From contig JAPKBD010000003.1 of assembly GCA_028824965.1 (NCBI GenBank), forward strand, positions 1-48,962: DNA of 48,962 nt, given 5' to 3'. Positions 19,900 to 29,700 of this stretch are shown here, one piece after another (position 1 is the stretch's first letter; every line of letters begins with the position of its first letter). The stretch is from Alphaproteobacteria bacterium. Its GTDB lineage: Bacteria > Pseudomonadota > Alphaproteobacteria > GCA-2731375. The notes under the pieces were generated by a model. The model had not been told where the DNA came from. It saw only the letters and a program-made list of their open reading frames with translations, and searched no databases. The position numbers and the translations under genes are program-made.

Positions 19900-21519
19900 A
19901 TGAACGAAGGCTGGGTCAAGCTGAAGAACGCCGGTTATCGGACCCGCCTTTATCGCCTGACCCTGGAACGCCGGTCGGTTGAGCAATTGGCATTTCTGCC
20001 CCATCATCCGTGGCCAGGCGATCAGAGCCGGGCGGATGAGCTGTTTCGCGGGCGCTATCGGTTTGCCGGCCGGGAAGCCAACGCACCGAACCAGCCACCG
20101 TGGCGCTTACGTCCTGACGATCATGAATGGTTGGCGGAATTACACGGTTTTGAATGGCTTTGCCATTTCGAAGCATCGGGCGGCGAGACCGCTCTTGCGC
20201 TCGCCCGCCGGATGGTTCGGTCCTGGATAGATCTGTGTAGCGAGATTGATGCGATCACCTGGTCGCCGGGCGTACTGGGCCAGCGTGTGATATCCTGGTT
20301 AGGTCATGGCCGGTTTTTACTGCAGGATGCGGATGCTGAATTTGCCGAAGCATATTTGACCTCCCTGTCCCTACAATGGAAACATCTGCAACGCACTGTT
20401 GGCGATGCGCAATTTGGTGCGGATCAATTGGTGGCGATGCTGGGACAAATCTATGGTGCCATTGCGTTGCCTGACGAAGACACCGCGCTAAAAAAAGCGT
20501 TGCGGCAAATCGAAGCGCTTATTGAAAATCAGGTCATGCCAGATGGTGGCTATGCCAGTCGCGCACCATCAGATTTGATGTTGATGTTACGGCAATTGAT
20601 CGCACTGCGGGACGCTATTGCGGCATCAGGGCGGTTGGTGCCCGATTGGCTGCACAGTGCAATCCGCCGCACCGCCCCAATGCTGGCAGGACTACGTCAT
20701 GGCGACGGCGGCCTGGCGCTGTTCAACGGCGGCGTCGAGGAAAGCAACGACCGTGTTGAAGCGACCTTGGCCCGCGCTGAGGTGACGATTAAGCCGGTGT
20801 TGAGTGCGACCCAATCCGGGTTCCAGCGACTTGTCGCAGGGGACGCGGTTCTTTTGGCGGACACAAGCGCCCCACCGCCGGGAAAATGGGGCCGTCTTGC
20901 CCATGCGGGCGGTGCCGGGTTTGAGCTGTCCATCGGCAAACGGCGTCTGATAGTCAATTGCGGCAGTGGTCGACAGCGCAATGGGGAATGGCACGAAGCA
21001 GCGCGGGGCACCGCGGCCCATTCAACATTGCATCTGGGGAATGCCAACGCCTGGCCGATCAAGGACAGTGGTGAATTTGGCCCCAAACCAGAACGACTTC
21101 ACTGCCGCCGTCACGAAGATGAGCAGGGCAATAGCTGGCTGAACCTGCATCATGACGGTTATAGCGGACGCTTTGGCCTTATTCATCGACGGCGACTGTA
21201 TCTTGGAGCATCCGGTGAGGACATTCGAGGCGAAGACAGTTTGGAAGGTGTAGGTGTATCGAGCGGACATGACGTTGCTGTGCGTTTTCATTTACACCCC
21301 GATGTCCAAGCTTCTGCCCTGCACGGCGGTTCAGCCGTCTTGTTGCGGATGGCTGATGGCCAGGGTTGGCGTTTTCGGGCCAGCGGTGCCGAAATCTCCA
21401 TAGCGGATAGCGTCTATTTGGGACAAAAGGATCGCATTCGTCGCAGCCAACAGATTGTCCTATCCACAACCACGCAAGAGGCGGGCTGTATTATCAAATG
21501 GGCCTTTCGGCGAGTCTAG
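19900..21519 (+). CDS. Heparinase II/III-like protein
   Basis: A 539-residue protein of the bacterial heparinase II/III-like family. An alpha-helical N-terminal half (GRYRFAGREANAPNQPPWRL, LHGFEWLCHFEASGG, ISWLGHGRFLLQDADAEFAEAYL) is followed by the beta-sandwich half with NCGSGRQRNGEWHEAARGTA and HSTLHLGNANAW. No signal peptide is visible, so it is probably cytoplasmic, which fits poorly with degradation of external glycosaminoglycans; the substrate is unknown. The ATG at 19900, 24 bases after rpe, is preferred over an upstream start that would add five residues. Its stop shares the four bases CTAG with the stop of convergent rpiA. Confidence 0.85.
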   Translation: MNEGWVKLKNAGYRTRLYRLTLERRSVEQLAFLPHHPWPGDQSRADELFRGRYRFAGREANAPNQPPWRLRPDDHEWLAELHGFEWLCHFEASGGETALALARRMVRSWIDLCSEIDAITWSPGVLGQRVISWLGHGRFLLQDADAEFAEAYLTSLSLQWKHLQRTVGDAQFGADQLVAMLGQIYGAIALPDEDTALKKALRQIEALIENQVMPDGGYASRAPSDLMLMLRQLIALRDAIAASGRLVPDWLHSAIRRTAPMLAGLRHGDGGLALFNGGVEESNDRVEATLARAEVTIKPVLSATQSGFQRLVAGDAVLLADTSAPPPGKWGRLAHAGGAGFELSIGKRRLIVNCGSGRQRNGEWHEAARGTAAHSTLHLGNANAWPIKDSGEFGPKPERLHCRRHEDEQGNSWLNLHHDGYSGRFGLIHRRRLYLGASGEDIRGEDSLEGVGVSSGHDVAVRFHLHPDVQASALHGGSAVLLRMADGQGWRFRASGAEISIADSVYLGQKDRIRRSQQIVLSTTTQEAGCIIKWAFRRV

Positions 21520-22193
21520 TTCACAATCGTTCGAACGCCATCGTCACTGCCAAGTAAAATACACTCTGTCATGCCACAAAACAGGCCGTGCTCTACAACG
21601 CCAGGCCACAAAGATATTGTTCGGGCCAGGTCAGCCGGTTTCGAAATTGTGGCACCAAACGCGCAATCCAAGATCCAGTGATTTTCATCCGTGCGAAACG
21701 CCGTGCCGTCCGCAGCTTGGCGCAACGTCACCTTGGCGCCCATATTGGACAAACGTTGGCTCAACGGCTGGCGGGCCATGGGAATAATTTCCACAGGTAA
21801 GGGAAACTGCCCCAATGCTGCCACTTCCTTGCTGGCATCGGCAATGACGACGAAGCGTTTTGCGGCCCCTGCGACAATTTTCTCCCGCAGTAACGCACCG
21901 CCACCGCCCTTTATCAGATTGAGGGCGCCGTCAAACTCATCTGCCCCATCGACTGCTAGATCCAAGATTGGCGTATCGTCGAGATTGGTCAATGTAATGC
22001 TAAATTCACGACATAAGTCAGCGCTGCGGTCCGACGTTGGGACGCCGGAGACAGACAATCCATCGGCCACCCGAGCACCAAGCAAACGGATAAAATGTTC
22101 CGCCGTTGACCCCGTGCCAATGCCAAGAAGCATGCCATCCTGCACCAATTCCACAGCTGCCGCAGCGGCCAAACGTTTTGCCTCATCACTCAT
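21516..22193 (-). CDS. rpiA: Ribose-5-phosphate isomerase A
   Basis: RpiA interconverts ribose 5-phosphate and ribulose 5-phosphate. The protein has 225 residues from ATG 22193. Family motifs: [63 protein letters not shown] and [15 protein letters not shown], with catalytic Asp and Glu present. An upstream start would add 16 poorly conserved residues. It is divergent from yciB (63-base gap) and ends on the same CTAG as the heparinase-like gene. Confidence 0.94.
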   Translation of the reverse strand: MSDEAKRLAAAAAVELVQDGMLLGIGTGSTAEHFIRLLGARVADGLSVSGVPTSDRSADLCREFSITLTNLDDTPILDLAVDGADEFDGALNLIKGGGGALLREKIVAGAAKRFVVIADASKEVAALGQFPLPVEIIPMARQPLSQRLSNMGAKVTLRQAADGTAFRTDENHWILDCAFGATISKPADLARTISLWPGVVEHGLFCGMTECILLGSDDGVRTIVN

Positions 22194-22256
22194 GCGTGGA
22201 ACCTTTTTTCTATGGTCATCGTATGTAGCGTTTCCGTTCACTTCGATCCAGGCTAT

Positions 22257-22874
22257 ATGTTCGCCATGTCAAAATCTGTAAGTAATACCTCCTCCATAAA
22301 TCCAATTCTCAAACTGGCTTTGGAAGTCGGGCCTTTGGCGCTGTTTTTTGTGTCCAATGCGCGCCTCGGAATTTTTTGGGCGACGGGCGTTTTCATGGCC
22401 GCGATCTTTGTCTCGCTATCCATAACCTGGATGCTGGAACGTCGATTGCCGACCCTGCCACTGGTCACGGGTGTATTTGTCCTGGTTTTCGGCGGCCTGA
22501 CCCTAATTCTGCAGGACGAGCTGTTCATCAAGCTGAAGCCCACCATCGTCAATACCTTGTTCGCCGTAATCCTTTTAGGCGGATTGTTCTGGGGTAAATC
22601 GTTTTTGAAAACCGTGATGGGCTCAATGTTCCCCATGACGGATCAAGGCTGGCGCATACTGACATTTCGCTGGGCCTTGTTCTTTGTCTTTTTGGCAATC
22701 GTGAATGAGATTGTATGGCGCAATACATCGACGGATGATTGGGTCAGTTTTAAGGTTTTTGGCATTATGCCGATGACCATTCTGTTTTCTCTTGCGCAAC
22801 TGCCGACAATGAATCGCCACAAACTGCCCGAAGATGTGCCCGAAGATGTGCATTTTGATGGAAATGGAACCTGA
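22257..22874 (+). CDS. yciB: YciB/IspZ-type inner-membrane septation protein
   Basis: A 205-residue polytopic membrane protein with five or so hydrophobic segments. Signatures are [20 protein letters not shown] at the N-terminus and [20 protein letters not shown] and [20 protein letters not shown] further on, characteristic of YciB (formerly IspZ), linked to envelope integrity and septation. ATG 22257 has a weak AGG upstream; ATG 22266 is a possible alternative. Its TGA overlaps the ATG of ccmA by one base, so it leads the ccm run. Adjacency of yciB and ccm genes is seen in other alphaproteobacteria. Confidence 0.88.
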   Translation: MFAMSKSVSNTSSINPILKLALEVGPLALFFVSNARLGIFWATGVFMAAIFVSLSITWMLERRLPTLPLVTGVFVLVFGGLTLILQDELFIKLKPTIVNTLFAVILLGGLFWGKSFLKTVMGSMFPMTDQGWRILTFRWALFFVFLAIVNEIVWRNTSTDDWVSFKVFGIMPMTILFSLAQLPTMNRHKLPEDVPEDVHFDGNGT

Positions 22875-23482
22875 TGTTTCAGGGCCGGGATATCGCATGT
22901 GAGCGAGGCGAACGGCGGATATTTACGGGTCTGAATTTTGTGATCACGCCCGGTCAGGCGCTGGTTCTGCGCGGGCCCAACGGTTGCGGCAAGACAAGTT
23001 TACTGCGCATCTCCGCAACCCTGCTGACGGCAGCCGATGGGGCATTAACCTGGAATGGCAGCGATATTGCAGAAAACCCCGAAGGCCATCGGGCCAATCT
23101 GCACTACATCGGTCACCAAGACGCTGTAAAGGGCGCCCTGACAGTCCGTGAGAACATCGCTATGTGGGCCAAAATCAGGGCGACAGCCACTGATCATACA
23201 GAGGCAGCTATGGCGGCATTCGATATCACGCATCTGGCAGATACGCCGGCACAGTATTTATCAGCAGGCCAGCACCGACGCACCGCATTGGCGCGCCTGG
23301 TTGCCAGCCCGGCGAAACTTTGGCTGCTTGATGAACCTACCGTGTCCTTGGACCAGGCAGGCACTGAATGTTTGCAGCAAGCCATTGCGACCCATCAAGC
23401 CAAGAACGGCATGGTTATGGCCGCAACCCATATTGAACTGGGTTTGGATGACGCGGAAATATTGCAGTTGAAACCACAATGA
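22874..23482 (+). CDS. ccmA: Cytochrome c maturation ABC transporter ATPase CcmA
   Basis: CcmA is the ATPase of CcmABCD, which powers release of heme-loaded CcmE in System I cytochrome c assembly. At 202 residues it is normal length. Walker A is LRGPNGCGKTSLLRI, the Q-loop YIGHQDAVKGALTV, the signature LSAGQHRRTALARL and Walker B LWLLDEPTVSLD. LSAGQ with a following HRR replaces LSGGQ, as is typical for CcmA. It overlaps yciB by one base and ccmB by four (ATGA). Confidence 0.95.
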   Translation: MFQGRDIACERGERRIFTGLNFVITPGQALVLRGPNGCGKTSLLRISATLLTAADGALTWNGSDIAENPEGHRANLHYIGHQDAVKGALTVRENIAMWAKIRATATDHTEAAMAAFDITHLADTPAQYLSAGQHRRTALARLVASPAKLWLLDEPTVSLDQAGTECLQQAIATHQAKNGMVMAATHIELGLDDAEILQLKPQ

Positions 23483-24144
23483 AGATATTTCTGGCGATCA
23501 TCTCCCGCGATATGCTTCTTGCCGTCCGCCAGGGAGGCGCTACATTTCTTGCGCTTATCTTCTTTCTTTTGACTGTTACCTTATTCCCATTAGGCATTGG
23601 CCCGGAACCAGCCATTCTGGCGCGGGTTGCGCCGGGCGTTCTTTGGGTTGCCGCACTTTTGGCTGCAATGTTGTCCCTTGACCGGCTTTTCCAGGCGGAT
23701 TTCGAAGACGGCAGCCTGGAACAATTGACCCTTTCGGGCCTGCCGCTCAGCCTGATCGTTCTGGCAAAAATCATCACACATTGGCTGACTACTGGTTTAC
23801 CATTGCTGTTGGCGGCACCTGTATTGGCTGTATTATTGAACATGAACGATGAAGGCTTTGAAGCGTTGCTGCTGACCATGTTGATCGGCACGCCGGCATT
23901 GAGCCTGATCGGTGCCATTGGCGCAGCCTTAACCTTGACCGTACGGAGAGGCGGTGTCTTGCTATCACTGTTGGTTCTGCCGCTCTATATTCCTGTGTTG
24001 ATTTTTGGTGTTTCCGCTATCGATGCCGCCGTTCATGGCTTGAATGCCAAGCCTCATTTACTGCTTTTGGCCGCCCTGACCGTGGCTGCTATACCGCTTT
24101 GCCCGTGGGCTGCCGCCGCAGCTGTAAAATTGTCGTTGGAATAG
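23479..24144 (+). CDS. ccmB: Heme exporter membrane subunit CcmB
   Basis: A 221-residue membrane subunit of the CcmABCD complex with six predicted helices. The N-terminus has the family feature FLAIISRDMLLAVRQGG followed by the first helix; FLLTVTLFPLGIGPEP and SLDRLFQADFEDGSLEQLTL are conserved CcmB blocks. It starts inside the ccmA stop (ATGA), so the two are coupled. Eighty-four bases separate it from the best ccmC start. Confidence 0.94.
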   Translation: MKIFLAIISRDMLLAVRQGGATFLALIFFLLTVTLFPLGIGPEPAILARVAPGVLWVAALLAAMLSLDRLFQADFEDGSLEQLTLSGLPLSLIVLAKIITHWLTTGLPLLLAAPVLAVLLNMNDEGFEALLLTMLIGTPALSLIGAIGAALTLTVRRGGVLLSLLVLPLYIPVLIFGVSAIDAAVHGLNAKPHLLLLAALTVAAIPLCPWAAAAAVKLSLE

Positions 24145-24228
24145 TGCATTTACACCTCACCAAACCGCGACAATTTGTTACCCTTCCGGTGCTTGCACCT
24201 AACGGAAGAGGGGTCTAAACCTCGAACC

Positions 24229-24954
24229 ATGTCGATACATTATTTTGCAAATCCCACACGATTTACACGGCTGGCTGGACGCGTCCAACCTTGGGCCGCT
24301 GGTTTAACTGTCGTCTTGCTGTTGATTGGCCTTTATCTGGCGTTGATTGAGGCGCCGGCGGACTATCAACAGGGCGATACGGTTCGGATCATGTTTGTAC
24401 ATGTGCCCGCCGCATGGATGGCAATGTTCTGCTATTCGTTCCTGGCTGTGGCAAGCGCTATCGCGTTGATCTGGCGGCACCCATTGGCGGATTTAGCCGC
24501 CAAGGCATCAGCTCCCATTGGTGCCAGCTTTACATTTCTGGCTCTGGTTACAGGCTCCATCTGGGGCAAGCCTATGTGGGGTACGTGGTGGGTATGGGAT
24601 GCCCGGCTAACGTCCGTGTTGATCTTGTTCTTTCTATACCTGGGCTATATGGCCCTATGGGAGGCTATAGAGGATGGGCAAAAGGCGGGCAAAGCGGCAG
24701 CCGTACTGGCACTGGTTGGTGCAGTAAATGTACCGATTATCAAGTTTTCGGTGGATTGGTGGAACACCCTGCATCAACCCGCCAGTGTTATGCGCATGGA
24801 TGGGCCTGCGATCCATCCTTCAATGCTGTGGCCGCTATTGATTATGGCTCTGGCGTTCCAGACCTATTTCGTCACGTTGTTGCTGGCCCGCATGCGCATG
24901 GAATTGAATTTGCGGCGTATTCGCGCCCTGCGCCTGGCAGAACGAACGAGCTAG
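24229..24954 (+). CDS. ccmC: Heme-handling protein CcmC
   Basis: CcmC presents heme on its periplasmic tryptophan-rich loop and loads it on CcmE. This 241-residue protein has six helices and the WWD motif TWWVWDARLTSVLILFFLYL; histidine ligands are in FVHVPAAWMAMF and STLHQPASV-like WWNTLHQPASVM. ATG 24229 gives the usual N-terminus (MSIHYFANPTRFTRLA); the purine-rich GGAAGAGGGG lies about 16 bases upstream, farther than normal, so the exact start is not certain. Confidence 0.93.
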   Translation: MSIHYFANPTRFTRLAGRVQPWAAGLTVVLLLIGLYLALIEAPADYQQGDTVRIMFVHVPAAWMAMFCYSFLAVASAIALIWRHPLADLAAKASAPIGASFTFLALVTGSIWGKPMWGTWWVWDARLTSVLILFFLYLGYMALWEAIEDGQKAGKAAAVLALVGAVNVPIIKFSVDWWNTLHQPASVMRMDGPAIHPSMLWPLLIMALAFQTYFVTLLLARMRMELNLRRIRALRLAERTS

Positions 24955-24963
24955 GGCGAGGAA

Positions 24964-25155
24964 ATGGAAAGCATGGAACAATTTTTCGCGATGGGGGGAT
25001 ATGGCGGCTTTGTCTGGTCCTCATTTGGCATCGCCCTGATAGTCATGGCATTTTTATGGTTTGTATCCATGCGCGGCTGGCGTAAATCTGAAGAAGCGTT
25101 GTTGGTCCTGCGGCAGCATCGGCGGCAGCGGAGGGATATTGAAAATGACGCGTAA
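24964..25155 (+). CDS. ccmD: Small membrane protein CcmD
   Basis: A 63-residue protein with one central helix ([20 protein letters not shown]), preceded by the usual FFAMGGYGG and followed by a basic cytoplasmic tail (RQHRRQRRD). CcmD helps release holo-CcmE from CcmC and CcmAB. GGCGAGGAA just before ATG 24964 supports the start. It overlaps ccmE by 11 bases. Confidence 0.92.
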   Translation: MESMEQFFAMGGYGGFVWSSFGIALIVMAFLWFVSMRGWRKSEEALLVLRQHRRQRRDIENDA

Positions 25156-25600
25156 ACGACGGCGGCTATATATCGTCGGCGGTTTCATGCTGTTATTTGC
25201 AACTGCGGCTGCCTTGGTGTTGGCGGCGTTTGAGGAGAATATCGTATTCTTCTATTCGCCAACAGAACTCGCCCGCATAATGGAACAACAACCTATCCCA
25301 CCTGAACGCCGCTTGCGTATCGGTGGCTTGGTTGTAGAAGGCTCCGTTGGCCGCGATACGGATGGCGTCACAATAACTTTTCGCGTAACAGATACAGTCG
25401 AAGTCGTGCCAGTGAAATTTCGCGGCTTGCTGCCGGATCTGTTTCGAGAAGGTCAAGGTATCGTTGCGGAGGGGAACATGGCCAGGGACGGCACATTTGT
25501 TGCGTCAGAAGTCCTCGCCAAGCATGATGAAACTTATATGCCAAAAGAAGTTGCGGAGGCTTTGAAAGCAGCCGGGCAATGGCAGGGGGATCAAGAATGA
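25145..25600 (+). CDS. ccmE: Periplasmic heme chaperone CcmE
   Basis: CcmE carries heme covalently from CcmC to the CcmFH ligase. In this 151-residue protein the N-terminal anchor is residues about 8-28, the OB-fold follows ([20 protein letters not shown]), and the heme-binding histidine is His127 in [13 protein letters not shown] with Tyr131 nearby, as in E. coli-type CcmE. ATG 25145 is used; translation from further upstream has no family support. The TGA overlaps the ATG of the next gene (ATGA), which is not a ccm gene but a 2-hydroxyacid dehydrogenase. Confidence 0.95.
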   Translation: MTRKRRRLYIVGGFMLLFATAAALVLAAFEENIVFFYSPTELARIMEQQPIPPERRLRIGGLVVEGSVGRDTDGVTITFRVTDTVEVVPVKFRGLLPDLFREGQGIVAEGNMARDGTFVASEVLAKHDETYMPKEVAEALKAAGQWQGDQE

Positions 25601-26559
25601 ACGAAACGCCGAATGGGGAAAAGCCATGTGTTCTGTTGATCGAACCAATGCCAAGTTGGACCATCGAGCGGGCCCGGGATGAGTTTGACCTGATAGTACT
25701 GCCGCACGAAAGCAAAAGACCTCAAAAATTTCTGGACAATGTGGATCGCATCCGCGGCATCGCCATGCCCGGCTTTGCCACAGTTGACGCGTCCTTAATG
25801 TCTCTATTGCCGAACCTGGAAATTGTCGCCTGTTTTGGTGTTGGTTATGATGGGGCTGATGTGTCCTACGCACAGGCAAATGGCGTTGCCGTAACCAACA
25901 CACCTGATGTGTTGACTGACTGCGTCGCTGATTTAGGCATGGCACTGATCCTGGCATGCCTGCGTAGAATTGTCGTAGGCGACCGCTATGTACGTGCGGG
26001 ACGATGGAAAAGCGAAGGCATCATGGCATTAAATGATGCACCCCGAGGCCGCTGTCTTGGCATTGTCGGTATGGGCCGTATTGGGTTGGAGCTCGCCAAA
26101 CGGGCGGAAGTTTTTGGCATGTCTATCGCCTACTATAATCGCAGCGAACGGGGCGACGTTCCCTACCCCTACTACGCATCCACCAAGGCTTTGGCAGAGG
26201 CTTGCGACGTCCTGGCCCTGACCTGCCCTGGCGGCGAAGCGACCCAGAATATGATCGATGGCGATGTATTGCAGGCCTTGGGGCCGAAAGGATATCTCGT
26301 CAATATCGCCCGTGGCACTGTCGTTGATGAAGCTGCATTGGTACAGGCCTTGTCAGAGCAAACGATCGCTGGTGCCGGCATTGATGTTTTTGTTGATGAA
26401 CCAAATGTACCTGAAGCACTGTTTGGGATGGAGAATGTCGTTTTGCAGCCGCATCAGGCCAGCGCAACTATAGAAACCAGAACAGCTATGGGAAATCTGA
26501 CTATCGATAATTTGCTGGCGCAATTTGGCAGCCGGCCTTTACCAAATCAGGTGGCCTGA
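25597..26559 (+). CDS. D-isomer-specific 2-hydroxyacid dehydrogenase (glyoxylate/hydroxypyruvate reductase-like)
   Basis: A 320-residue NAD(P)-dependent dehydrogenase. Rossmann motif [15 protein letters not shown]; catalytic Arg in [11 protein letters not shown], Glu in [14 protein letters not shown] and His in [10 protein letters not shown] are all present, so it should be active. Substrate is probably glyoxylate, hydroxypyruvate or another short 2-keto acid. It begins in the ccmE stop (ATGA) with AGGGGGA as ribosome site, so it is firmly inside the ccm operon, followed four bases later by a second, unrelated 2-hydroxyacid dehydrogenase. Confidence 0.92.
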   Translation: MNETPNGEKPCVLLIEPMPSWTIERARDEFDLIVLPHESKRPQKFLDNVDRIRGIAMPGFATVDASLMSLLPNLEIVACFGVGYDGADVSYAQANGVAVTNTPDVLTDCVADLGMALILACLRRIVVGDRYVRAGRWKSEGIMALNDAPRGRCLGIVGMGRIGLELAKRAEVFGMSIAYYNRSERGDVPYPYYASTKALAEACDVLALTCPGGEATQNMIDGDVLQALGPKGYLVNIARGTVVDEAALVQALSEQTIAGAGIDVFVDEPNVPEALFGMENVVLQPHQASATIETRTAMGNLTIDNLLAQFGSRPLPNQVA

Positions 26560-26563
26560 ACTG

Positions 26564-27652
26564 ATGACAGAATTACATCGCGTCCCGGCGGAGACATTGC
26601 GCCAACAATTGCGCAGCATATTTGTTGCATGGGGCATGTCCGAAGATCTGATCGAACCAACGGTCGATGTCATGGCGGAGACGGATTTACGGGGCATCGA
26701 TTCCCATGGCATAGGAATGATGCCACTTTATGCGGAATTGCGCAGCCAAGGCCGTATTACAATGCAGCCCGACATCAAGGTGGTGCGTGAGACACCGGTA
26801 ACCGCATTAATCGATGGCGGCAACAGTCTCGGCCACGGACCATCCACTATAGCCATGAAGCTGGCAATCAAGAAAGCCAAAGCGGCCGGCTTGGCCGCCG
26901 TCACCGTGCGTCGTTCCCGGCATTATGGTGCTGCGGGTGCCTATGCCTTGATGGCAGCGCGTGAAGGCCTGATCGGTTTGGCCAGTACGAATGCGGGCAG
27001 CAAGGCGATTGTCCCCACACGGGCGAAGGAACCGGTATTTGGCACCAACCCAATTGCCTTTGCCGCACCTGCCAAAAACAACAAACCGTTCGTAATCGAT
27101 ATGGCGACGAGCACGGTCGCCGTCGGCAAGGTCAAACTGGCTGTCTACAATGACAAGCCACTACCAGATGGCTGGGTCGTAGATCCCAATGGTGCAGGTG
27201 TTGGCAATGCTGCGGATGCCTTCGATGGCTTTGGCCGTCTGGCGGAAGGCTATGGCGTTACGCCCTTAGGCGGATTAGCATCGTTAAGCAGCCACAAAGG
27301 CTATGGCTTGGCAGGAATGGTGGAAATCTTGTGTAGTATGTTGCCTGGCGCGCCATTTATTGGCGCGATGGATGATAAGAGCAAACATCATACGGGGCAT
27401 TTTTTCCTTGTTATCGATCCTAGCGCCTTTCGGGATGAAGGTGAGTTTGAGGGAGAGGTTGATGATATGATCAATCATCTGCGTGGGCTGGCGCCTGCCG
27501 ATCCGAACCTGCCCGTCCTGGTGCCGGGCGATCCGGAAGATTTGGCCTATGCAGACCGGATGGAGAATGGCGTGCCAGTCCCCGAAATGTTGATGCAAGC
27601 CATGGCGGGTGTCTGCCGGGACGCCAATGTTGAATTCCTATTACGCGGATAA
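26564..27652 (+). CDS. Malate/L-lactate dehydrogenase family oxidoreductase (Ldh_2)
   Basis: A 362-residue member of the NAD(P)-dependent malate/L-sulfolactate/ureidoglycolate dehydrogenase family, a fold unrelated to the preceding gene. Signatures: GIDSHGIGMMPLYAELRSQG (catalytic His), VTVRRSRHYGAAGAYALMA (His in substrate site), PVFGTNPIAFAAPA and SHKGYGLAGMVEILCSMLPG. Substrate is a 2-hydroxy acid of L configuration or similar. The gene starts four bases after the D-specific enzyme; a 38-base gap then leads to ccmF. The pairing of a D-type and an L-type enzyme suggests a two-step conversion or shared substrate pool, but this is inference. Confidence 0.9.
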   Translation: MTELHRVPAETLRQQLRSIFVAWGMSEDLIEPTVDVMAETDLRGIDSHGIGMMPLYAELRSQGRITMQPDIKVVRETPVTALIDGGNSLGHGPSTIAMKLAIKKAKAAGLAAVTVRRSRHYGAAGAYALMAAREGLIGLASTNAGSKAIVPTRAKEPVFGTNPIAFAAPAKNNKPFVIDMATSTVAVGKVKLAVYNDKPLPDGWVVDPNGAGVGNAADAFDGFGRLAEGYGVTPLGGLASLSSHKGYGLAGMVEILCSMLPGAPFIGAMDDKSKHHTGHFFLVIDPSAFRDEGEFEGEVDDMINHLRGLAPADPNLPVLVPGDPEDLAYADRMENGVPVPEMLMQAMAGVCRDANVEFLLRG

Positions 27653-27690
27653 TTCAAAATAGTGATGTTGGATAGACAGGGGATACGCAG

Positions 27691-29700
27691 ATGATCGCAG
27701 AATTAGGGCACTACGCACTTGTACTGGCGCTATCGGTTGCGATCATACAAGCAACCGTCCCCTTGATTGGTGCCTGGCGCGGCGATCCCGGATGGATCGG
27801 TCTGGCAAAACCGTCGGCAATTATACAATGTCTGCTGGTCACGGTCGCCTTTGCCGCATTGATGCATGCCTATATTACCTCTGATTTCTCAGTTCTGAAT
27901 GTTGCAACCAATTCCCATTCCGCAAAGCCATTGCTTTATAAGATCTCCGGCGTTTGGGGCAATCATGAAGGCTCGCTGCTGTTATGGTTGCTGATCCTGG
28001 TGTTGTTTGGTGCAGCCGTGGCGGTATTTGGCGGCAATCTTCCCGCACCATTCCGGGCGCGGGTACTATCCGTGCAGGCGATGATCGGTGTTGGGTTTCT
28101 GTGTTTTGTGCTTTTCACCTCGAACCCGTTCGAAAGACTTTTGCCCGCGCCTATCGATGGCAGTGGACTGAACCCGTTATTGCAGGATCCCGGATTGGCA
28201 TTCCATCCACCGTTCCTGTACCTCGGCTATGTAGGTTTCTCCATGGCATTTTCATTCGCTGTTGCGGCCTTGATCGAGGGCCGGGTGGATGCAGCCTGGG
28301 CCCGCTGGGTCCGGCCTTGGACCCTGGCCGCATGGTGCTTCCTGACGACCGGCATCGCAATGGGGTCCTGGTGGGCCTATTACGAATTGGGTTGGGGCGG
28401 CTGGTGGTTCTGGGATCCCGTCGAAAATGCGTCATTCATGCCTTGGTTGGCGGGCACCGCACTGCTGCATTCATCCATCGTTGTGGAAAAGCGGGACAGC
28501 CTGAAAAACTGGACGGTGCTGTTGGCCATTTTGACATTTTCGTTGAGCCTACTGGGAACATTTTTGGTTCGTTCCGGCGTACTGACATCGGTTCATGCCT
28601 TCGCCACTGATCCAGCCCGGGGTATATTTATTCTGGCCTTCCTTATTGCAGTCATCGCTGGCTCATTGACCCTGTATGCTTTCCGGGCACCCGCCATAAA
28701 GGGCGGCGGCCTGTTCGCGCCTATCAGCCGAGAAGGCGGACTGGTGTTGAATAACCTGCTTCTTTCGACAGCCTGCGCCACTGTTTTGCTGGGAACATTG
28801 TATCCATTATTCTTGGACGCCCTGACGGGAGAAAAAATTACCGTCGGACCGCCTTATTTCAACGCAACGTTCGGGCCCCTTATGGTTCCGGTGTTTCTGG
28901 CTATGGCTTTTGGGCCTATGCTGCATTGGAAGCGCGGCGATCTACAAGGTGCGATGCAAAGATTGAAGTTTGCCGTTTCTGCATCCGTCGTCGCCCTTTT
29001 CGCAACCCTGATTTTTGCGTATGACGGCCCTTGGCTTGCTATCCCTGGCATCGCCATAGGTGTGTGGATGATCGCCGCCGCATTGGAGGAAGCCGCCTAT
29101 CGCATACGATTGTTCCGGGTGCCGGTTACCGAAAGTCTGCGCAGGCTTTGGCGCTCCCCCCGCTCTGCCTGGGGCACTACTTTTGCCCATGCTGGTGCTG
29201 GCATGGTGATTATTGGCATCGTTGCATCCTCCGCCTGGCAGGTGGAAAAGCTACAAATCATGAAGCCGGGGGAAAGTGTTTCTGTCGGTGGCTATGATTT
29301 TACCTTTGAAGGCGCCGCACCTATACCAGGCCCGAACTATTCTGCCGTACGGGGTGTCTTTCAAATCAGTCGCGATGGCGTTGATATTGCGGTGCTACAG
29401 CCCGAATCCCGCACCTATCAGGACCCGCCCATGGACACTACAGAGGCGGCGATCCGCACCAGCTGGGGTGGCGATCTGTATGCGGTAATCGGCGACCCAA
29501 CGGGCGATGGTTCGTGGTCCACACGATTTTACAACAAACCCATGATCCACTGGATCTGGATGGGTGCGTTGATCATGGTCTTTGGTGGCTTGGTCTCGTT
29601 AAGTGATCGCCGCCATCGCGTCGGTGCACCCGTGCGCGGCAAGGCAGCCAAGGTGGCGGCGCAATCAAAATCACCCTCAACACCGGTGGTGGCGAAATAA
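27691..29700 (+). CDS. ccmF: Cytochrome c heme ligase subunit CcmF
   Basis: CcmF, with CcmH and CcmI, attaches heme to apocytochrome c. The 669-residue polytopic protein has many helices, the tryptophan-rich heme loop GGWWFWDPVENASFMPWLAG, GVWGNHEGSLLLWLLIL near the N-terminus (His ligand) and LLGTFLVRSGVLTSVHAFA. Length matches the family. A weak ribosome site (GACAGGGGAT) precedes ATG 27691. It overlaps ccmG by one base (TAATG). Confidence 0.95.
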   Translation: MIAELGHYALVLALSVAIIQATVPLIGAWRGDPGWIGLAKPSAIIQCLLVTVAFAALMHAYITSDFSVLNVATNSHSAKPLLYKISGVWGNHEGSLLLWLLILVLFGAAVAVFGGNLPAPFRARVLSVQAMIGVGFLCFVLFTSNPFERLLPAPIDGSGLNPLLQDPGLAFHPPFLYLGYVGFSMAFSFAVAALIEGRVDAAWARWVRPWTLAAWCFLTTGIAMGSWWAYYELGWGGWWFWDPVENASFMPWLAGTALLHSSIVVEKRDSLKNWTVLLAILTFSLSLLGTFLVRSGVLTSVHAFATDPARGIFILAFLIAVIAGSLTLYAFRAPAIKGGGLFAPISREGGLVLNNLLLSTACATVLLGTLYPLFLDALTGEKITVGPPYFNATFGPLMVPVFLAMAFGPMLHWKRGDLQGAMQRLKFAVSASVVALFATLIFAYDGPWLAIPGIAIGVWMIAAALEEAAYRIRLFRVPVTESLRRLWRSPRSAWGTTFAHAGAGMVIIGIVASSAWQVEKLQIMKPGESVSVGGYDFTFEGAAPIPGPNYSAVRGVFQISRDGVDIAVLQPESRTYQDPPMDTTEAAIRTSWGGDLYAVIGDPTGDGSWSTRFYNKPMIHWIWMGALIMVFGGLVSLSDRRHRVGAPVRGKAAKVAAQSKSPSTPVVAK

